A stretch of 15,979 nt of DNA from Terana coerulea. Taxonomy: Eukaryota > Basidiomycota > Agaricomycetes > Polyporales > Phanerochaetaceae. Below are positions 9,440 through 15,979 of the stretch, one piece after another. Each line of letters begins with the position of its first letter. Positions within the stretch are counted from its first letter, which is position 1. The stretch covers positions 1-15,979 of the forward strand of contig JAKOGH010001058.1 of the NCBI GenBank assembly GCA_024811115.1. The letters run 5' to 3'. The position numbers and the translations under genes were made by a program. The notes under the pieces were generated by a model that did not search any database, was not told where the DNA came from, and saw nothing but the letters and a program-made list of their open reading frames with translations.

Positions 9440-10775
9440 TAGCAATCAATGCATTATCTCTCTCTTCCTTGGAGCGAGAGCGGGTCCTAGCAAAGTACTT
9501 AAGCATACGTTGCTGAGCCTTGCTGCCTCAGGATCAAGCTCAGCAGGGTCAAGACCTGCGGTGTCCTAGTTACGGGAGTCCACCGCCTTCCCTTGTCATT
9601 TGGAAGAGCCCTCTTCCTGCGACAGTGAATGCTTTTGACCTGTGGTGACAGTAGTCGATACAGGCCTCATAGCATTCCTTCTCGGCAGCCAATAGACCTT
9701 CAGCGGCTGTATTGATAGTTATTAGTCATGCACTGTTCTGCAGATAGTACAGATATTGCACCCTCACATATGTCAAGAGGCTTGACATGGTTCATGTTCT
9801 TCCTTGGATTGTAACCCACCATGGATTAGAGGCCCTCATGGGTGGTCATCGCACTAACATACTCGCCCGGCAGGTGCACGGACGAGCTGTCATCGTCATC
9901 ATCCTCAACCCGCGCCCGACGTGGGTCAGGGGTCTTATCAAGCCGCTGGATTCCACCAAGGGTGTCCCGGCTCAACAGCGCAGCAAACATGCTGGACAAC
10001 GTCGAAGGATTGGGGTCCCCGGCTGCCGAGGAGGCTGCTGACAGGGATCCTGGATTACAAGGTTACACGCTCGTAATGCCACACTCGCATGCTCAGTGTG
10101 AGCTGTATGGTCTTGTACCTCATGACTCAGATGTGGCCCCCTCCTAAGCCGTCTAGCAGCTTAACTGCACTGCCATCGTACATAACATCTAGTCTAAAAA
10201 TCAGTACCATCCCTAGTCCCCTTTTACTAGAGAGCAAGTGACTATGATGCGACCTTGGTAGTATGCCCGGGCTCACCTTTGTCTTCAAGCTTCATCTTCA
10301 CGAAGCTGTTCATTCGTTTGTGCTCGGTGCCACCAGCGCGTGTACGAAGCTCTGCATTCTTGGCTTGACCAGCTTGTGGAGTGTCGCACTTCTCAAGGTT
10401 CTGCAGTCTTGACAATCTCCCTACAATGAAGATAAGTATTGATACATTAAGTGGGAAAGCGCTTGCACACGTTTTCATAGCGGGCTACCTGCGTGCTTCA
10501 TCCATAATAGCAGTCTCCCCCTGCAGACAGCCTGAACAGGCCAACCAATTGCGTCACTTGCGTGTGGAAGAGTTTTATACGTTCTATCTGCCATTCTCAA
10601 GGACTGTTCATTAAATGCCTGTGTTGTGCTGTTGACGAGACTGACAGAGGGCATAGTAGTAAAACTTTGGACATACAAGTGTACCTCAGCACCGGGAATC
10701 TGCCTCTCTTTGTAGGTTGGTCCCCTCTTCCTCCTCTGACTGCACCAGGTTCGCCTTCTTCTTCCGGGGCGGCAT
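9440..10775 (-). pseudogene. Decayed multi-exon open reading frame of the TIR element
   Basis: Minus-strand fragments in this span read like one broken protein. From an ATG at 10775 downwards: MPPRKKKANLVQSEEEEG. Near 10587-10520: ERIKLFHTQVTQLVGLFRL, after an acceptor-like ggcag. Near 10410-10280: NLEKCDTPQAGQAKNAELRT followed by a good donor gtgagc. Near 9960-9880: TPDPRRARVEDDDDDSSS. Near 9700-9630: AAEKECYEACIDYCHHRSKA. Basic N-terminus, coiled-coil-like piece, acidic linker and Cys/His-rich piece would suit a transposon regulatory or transposase-associated protein. In-frame stops and frame jumps interrupt it, for instance TAA after the acidic part. Exon joins are guesses and no family is identified. 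Confidence 0.33.
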
Positions 10776-10928
10776 AGATGGCGTAGTGAGGCAGTGAAAG
10801 AGCGACCCGGTTGTAGACTTGGCGAGGAGGAGCGACGCGTGAACGAGAGTTGCACATTCGCGCTTGAGCGCGTTCTTGCGAAAGCGCTGTGGGATGTATA
10901 TATCACCAAAGCCTGTTTAGGAACACAA

Positions 10929-10998
10929 GGTCCTTTGGCGTAGTCGGTAAGTAGCATGCTTAAAATTGAGTACTCCGGTTCGAACCCCCGCTCAACCA
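10929..10998 (+). ncRNA. Degenerate tRNA-like sequence (pseudo-tRNA or SINE head)
   Basis: A perfect RNA polymerase III A box (TGGCGTAGTCGG, 10936-10947) and a perfect B box (GGTTCGAACCC, 10977-10987) occur in the right order, and CTTAAAA sits where an anticodon loop would be. Acceptor ends begin GGT and end ACC. However, T-stem positions 51:63 and 50:64 are C-C mismatches, most inner acceptor pairs fail, and the A-to-B spacing is a few bases short. So this is a relic tRNA or tRNA-derived SINE head rather than a working tRNA. Confidence 0.45.
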
Positions 10999-11135
10999 CA
11001 ATAAATAATGATGTTCAGTGGCTGGCAGCAGGTCTGGAGTGGTGAAACACAGGGTGTAGAATCTGGAAAGAGAGTCCAGAAGAATAGTTTTTCGCGCTCT
11101 GCGCTCATAAAGCCCGCGATATTCTTTATCATCAG

Positions 11136-11340
11136 TCATAATCACTCAATGTGCTTATAATCTCACTCGAAGTGATTATGAGCGATTATGAACCCTAGAC
11201 CGGGTGATTATAACCCAATAACCGGATGATTATGAGCTAATCTGATTCTGCTGACGGTCTTATAGTACCTCATAAACCCCCCTCGGAGCATTTCGGGCAA
11301 TATGAACATTATATTCGCTGATAAGTACATATAATCCTAC
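11136..11340. repeat. Right subterminal repeat cluster, ATTATRA motif in both orientations
   Basis: The cluster contains cagtcataatcactc (11134 on), gcttataatctcac, gtgattatgagcgattatga (11170-11190), gtgattataaccc, gatgattatgagc and catataatcc. The words are the same as in the left cluster. Spacing is irregular, unlike a tandem microsatellite. Confidence 0.6.
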
Positions 11341-11359
11341 CCGGTGGTTTTCTGACGTA
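11325..11359 (-). repeat. Right terminal inverted repeat of the TIR element
   Basis: On the minus strand it begins TACGTCAGAAAACCACCGGG and continues TAGGATTATATGTAC, matching the left end. TA at 11358-11359 is the presumed second target-site copy. Confidence 0.75.
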
Positions 11360-12246
11360 ATAGGCGGGCGGCCAGTCCGGACAAATTGAGGTCAGAACGG
11401 CCTGGAGGCTCTTGACGACAACAGCATTGTCCGAACCGTCGGTTGGGTTGGACACATGAACCATCCGCTGACAACATTCTGGCTACTCCGCAAGGAGAGA
11501 CTCCTAGCCTGAGGTCGAATCAGACTCAGTGGCGGAAGGTTGAACTTGGCCAGCATCGCCTTGGTATGGCGCGCTGCGAAGCTTTGGCCTTGGTACAAAC
11601 TGTAGTTGGTATCAGTGTTAGCTGATAGAGCTGTATGTAAAGCTACACTGGCTGAGGAGCTGGCTGCAGCTTGGAGAACTTGGTAGGAGAACTTGTAGCG
11701 GCTGCCAGTGGCTGCACGGCGCTGGCGAAGGCTTGATCAACTTTGATGGTACCCGTGGAAAATGTGGCGTAAATTCCATGCGGCAGTTGCCGTGGAAATA
11801 TGACTGGTCTGAAAGTGTAAGTATCTTCCACAGTCTCTGGCATGCAAGTCTCTCGGGTTACAACCTTCGCGTCACCGCGCACATCATGCATTCAAGACTA
11901 TATCACCTCTGGGCGGGCTGGTAGCATGCAGCGCGCAGAAACGATGTGAAAGAATGTGAGCGGAACCGGAGCGAGATGCAAGGTGAGTTGTGCAAGCTTT
12001 ACGAAGGTGGAAACGTCCGACTGAACTCTCCTGCACACAGGTGGCAGACGCGCATGTTTCTTACAGTAAGGCACCGGACCAGGAGCTCTGGCAGATGCGC
12101 CACCGTCCTTGTTCTAACAGACAGGTGGCTGCCGAACAAGCTCGCGACGTGGCACCGCCTATTTGCTTTTGTTAGCCGGCCCAAGCGAGTGCGTTAGCGA
12201 ACACGGACGCCCTCGTACGGCTCTCTACTCTCCTCGACGACGCACC
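11360..12246. other. Region between TIR element and mannosidase gene, no gene recognised
   Basis: Short frames on both strands, for instance 11643-11891 minus (82 codons) and 11392-11598 minus (68 codons), lack recognisable motifs and consistent splice signals. The final 70 bases (cacggacgccctcgtacggc and on) are GC-rich and pyrimidine-tracted, a plausible 5' UTR of the mannosidase gene. An in-frame upstream ATG at 12163 would add 28 residues. Confidence 0.4.
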
Positions 12247-14481
<2,235 letters not shown>

Positions 14482-15074
14482 GGCTACTTTGCCGTATTAC
14501 AAACATCCCTTTCGCAGCTCTCAGTACTGTATTTGTGCATATGTTTCTTGAGCAACACATCTAACCAAACAAAAAGCAGACCGGGTGCTTTCCCAAATGG
14601 GCGTACGCATGGACCTTGCGCCGCGTTTCGGCGCACCACCGTTACCACATCTTGCAGGAGACAAAAGGCGGCTCTGCTGCGTGTCGGTGGACCCGATCTG
14701 CACCCAAGCGCGCCAGGGGGCCTTGTTCCGAATCCCACGTCCCATCTCCGCCGCACCACACGCGCCGCGGGGGCCATTGTGCGGGCGGCGCGAAGGTTCG
14801 AGGGCTCCCAGGGCGTGCATGTTCCCTGCTTGGTGTCGCTGTTACGTGGGAGGCTAGAGTATCTATGGAAAACAAGCGATGTTCACGTTGCCCTTGGCTT
14901 GCGAGTTTCGAGTAAGTGCTTTGCTGTAAGCGTAAGCATTGCACAGCAACGACGAGAGCGGATGAACGCTTTTTGTGTGTGCGTTGCCCTCCGAGCGAGC
15001 CGCGTATTGTGTGGAAACTTTGAAACGGTAGTCACTGTCAAAGTCGTTGAATTTGGAGAGAGGAGGGTGTGCGG
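14482..15074. other. 3' flank of mannosidase gene and GC-rich unassigned DNA
   Basis: The 3' UTR is AT-rich to about 14580. From about 14600 to 14850 the DNA is very GC-rich, so several overlapping frames stay open, the longest being 14533-15093. None shows a family motif, and the longest one runs into the hAT-like repeat. No RNA gene was recognised. The 8 bp gtgtgcgg at 15067-15074 is the left flank of the hAT-like element. Confidence 0.4.
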
Positions 15075-15859
15075 TAGTGTTGCCGCGAGGTGAGGCGAAG
15101 GCACCGTGAGGCAGCGGAGCTTGAAACCTTAGGTGCCTTGAGGCCCATAAGGTGGGGCCGTAAGGCCTGCCTTAACCTTACCTTGAGAGGATGCCGGTGA
15201 TCCGGCCTTCCTTTCCAGAGAGCTAGCCATTAGACGCCCGAACATGTACCACCGATGTGCATGACAGAATGCAAATAAGTACACCGGGTAGAATTCCGTT
15301 TGCATAGACCAAAATATTGTAAGGAGAAAGACAAACGGCAGAAGACATCAGAGATTTTTCAGTTGCACGAAAGTGCTGGCATCTGTGTATATATCTCAAA
15401 TATATCTGCAGCGAGAAGATGAGCTCAAAGTGAGCAGCACTTTCGTGGCGAGCAGGCAATGTGGTGACATTGTGCATTCGTATAAATGACCCAATATATT
15501 TACTATGACGAACCGTCGGCCATAGAGGAAGCGGCGACCTCTCACGAGAGGTTCGAGTCTTGCACTCAGGCTGAGCGGCTATTGTGCTACTCACCAGTGG
15601 GTAAGGCTAACGTGGAAGACTGTTTTCTACATTAATATGCATTCCTTTTGAGTTCATGGTATTCTTAGGAGTCCCAATAGACTGTGAGTGTACAAGAAAC
15701 AAGAAACTACGGTACTTGCAGGCGGGAGAGCCTTGGGCCTTGAGGCCCCTTAAGGCATGGCCTTATGTGCCGTGAGGCGCCACTACCTGCTGACAAATCA
15801 GCTTAAGGCAGCCTTCCCTCGCCTTAAGGTTAAGGCGGCCTTACCTCGCGGCAACACTA
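15075..15859. mobile_element. 785-bp non-autonomous hAT-like element
   Basis: The ends are TAGTGTTGCCGCGAGGTGAG at 15075 and, inverted, TAGTGTTGCCGCGAGGTAAG ending at 15859: 21 of 22 bases match. TAGTG/CAGTG-type ends and an 8-bp target duplication are hAT features. The terminal 110-130 bp at each end are packed with GCCTT/AAGGC and CTTAAGG words, such as ccttgaggccc at 15136-15146 and again at 15738-15748, consistent with subterminal binding sites. The middle (15190-15720) has no transposase; a 123-codon minus frame at 15223-15594 looks spurious. No direct 8-bp duplication flanks it: the left flank gtgtgcgg is met only in inverted form at 15893-15900. The superfamily is inferred from end sequence alone. 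Confidence 0.6.
15366..15447. repeat. 13-bp inverted repeat within the hAT-like element
   Basis: cacgaaagtgctg at 15366-15378 is the exact reverse complement of cagcactttcgtg at 15435-15447. The loop of 56 nt is AT-rich. It could be a hairpin or the remnant of a nested small insertion. Confidence 0.5.
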
Positions 15860-15979
15860 GTCGGAGTTACTTCCTCGCGCTAGTCCGCTATCCCGCACAC
15901 TAGTGTTGCCGCGAGGTAAGGCCGCCTTAACCTTAAGGCGAGGGAAGGCTGCCTTAAGCTGATTTGTCAGCAGGTAGTG
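15781..15979. repeat. Perfect palindrome, 80-bp arms with 39-bp spacer
   Basis: 15781-15860 and 15900-15979 are exact reverse complements over all 80 bases. The left arm is the right end of the hAT-like element. The right arm starts with the same terminal sequence (TAGTGTTGCC at 15901) and belongs to a second, oppositely placed copy whose remainder lies beyond the window. The arm reaches the last base, so its true length is unknown. Confidence 0.9.
15901..15979. mobile_element. Terminus of a second hAT-like copy, truncated by the window end
   Basis: The first 79 bases are identical to the reverse complement of the first copy's right end. It is preceded by ccgcacac, the reverse complement of the first copy's left flank. 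It may be a real neighbouring insertion or a fold-back assembly artefact at the contig end. Confidence 0.5.

Larger units (their letters stand above)
6465..11359. mobile_element. 4.9-kb TIR DNA transposon with subterminal repeat clusters, apparently non-autonomous
   Basis: The two ends form inverted repeats: TACGTCAGGAAAATCA at the left, and at the right (read on the minus strand) TACGTCAGAAAACCA, both continuing through GGGT and GGATTATA for about 34 bp with roughly 29 matching positions. If TA is the duplicated target, the element proper begins CGTCAG on both sides. Just inside each end is a 200-bp cluster of ATTATRA/TYATAAT words in both orientations, a layout typical of transposase-binding subterminal repeats. 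The inside contains one small intact-looking spliced gene, decayed frames on both strands and a tRNA-like relic. I could not read an intact transposase, so mobility would depend on another copy. TA flanks recall Tc1/mariner-type insertion, while long subterminal clusters recall CACTA or Agaricomycete KDZ-type elements; the superfamily is unresolved. The stretches 6721-7460 and 8609-9440 hold nothing else I can support, apart from a 58-codon open frame at 7075-7251 without family signal. Confidence 0.68.

Noticed and set aside
10475..10999. 174-codon minus-strand open frame starting MVERGFEPE
   Set aside because: Its start is the antisense of the tRNA-like B box region, a well-known false pattern. 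The rest is Arg/Ser-rich without motif, and a different minus frame reads MPPRKKK with splice sites.
6465..11359. KDZ-type transposon with TET/JBP dioxygenase cargo
   Set aside because: Such elements are known in mushrooms, but I see no HxD...H dioxygenase motif and no intact KDZ transposase. The ends alone do not prove the family.
14533..15093. 186-codon plus-strand open frame
   Set aside because: GC-rich DNA keeps several frames open together. The composition is unlike a folded protein, and the frame runs into the hAT-like terminal repeat.
15545..15562. B-box-like ggttcgagtct suggesting a tRNA
   Set aside because: There is no A box at a suitable distance and no acceptor or T-stem pairing; it is a chance match.
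15075..15979. CRISPR-like or tandem repeat array from the repeated GCCTTAAGG words
   Set aside because: Spacing is irregular and orientation mixed, confined to element ends; it is better explained as subterminal repeats of a eukaryotic transposon.

Overview
This window looks like nuclear DNA from a basidiomycete fungus, most likely an Agaricomycete. Genes are split by many 50-60 nt GT-AG introns, often with CTAAC/CTGAC-like branch points. The recognisable proteins are fungal: a DUF6534-type membrane protein, an OXR1 TLD protein, a Methyltransf_22/FkbM-like methyltransferase and a GH47 alpha-mannosidase. I rebuilt the exon structures by hand from splice sites and from remembered family sequence patterns. 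No database search was run.

Layout, all conserved genes on the + strand: (1) 1-708, the 3' end of a DUF6534-type membrane protein gene with seven short exons. (2) 1512-3597, an OXR1 homologue in five exons with a C-terminal TLD domain. (3) 4239-5782, a membrane-anchored methyltransferase in five exons, one intron being unusually long (340 nt). (4) 6465-11359, a 4.9-kb terminal-inverted-repeat DNA transposon flanked by TA, with clusters of a GATTATRA-type motif inside both ends. It carries a small spliced gene of unknown function (8112-8608), decayed reading frames on both strands, and a degenerate tRNA-like sequence. (5) 12247-14481, a nine-exon class I alpha-mannosidase (GH47) with an N-terminal signal anchor and an 18-nt microexon. 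(6) 15075-15859, a 785-bp non-autonomous hAT-like element, followed after 41 bp by the inverted end of a second copy. Together these form a perfect 80-bp-arm palindrome that runs to the last base of the window.

Two points stand out. First, every conserved gene needs one or more small indels restored to read like its family (about 449, 1925, 2193, 2811, 5438, 13914, perhaps 13545 and 8192). Almost all are one base short in a homopolymer, which points to sequencing error more than to gene death, and it means that naive translations of this window are broken. Second, the 8 bp left of the hAT-like element (gtgtgcgg) reappears as its reverse complement (ccgcacac) directly beside the second copy's end, suggesting that the 41-bp spacer was inverted between two opposed elements or that the contig end is a fold-back artefact.

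The genes do not form a pathway. The methyltransferase and the mannosidase are both predicted type II membrane proteins of the secretory route, but I see no operon-like or cluster logic. I found no convincing new defence or metabolic system. The candidates for something undescribed are the TIR element with its cargo gene and the hAT-like inverted pair.
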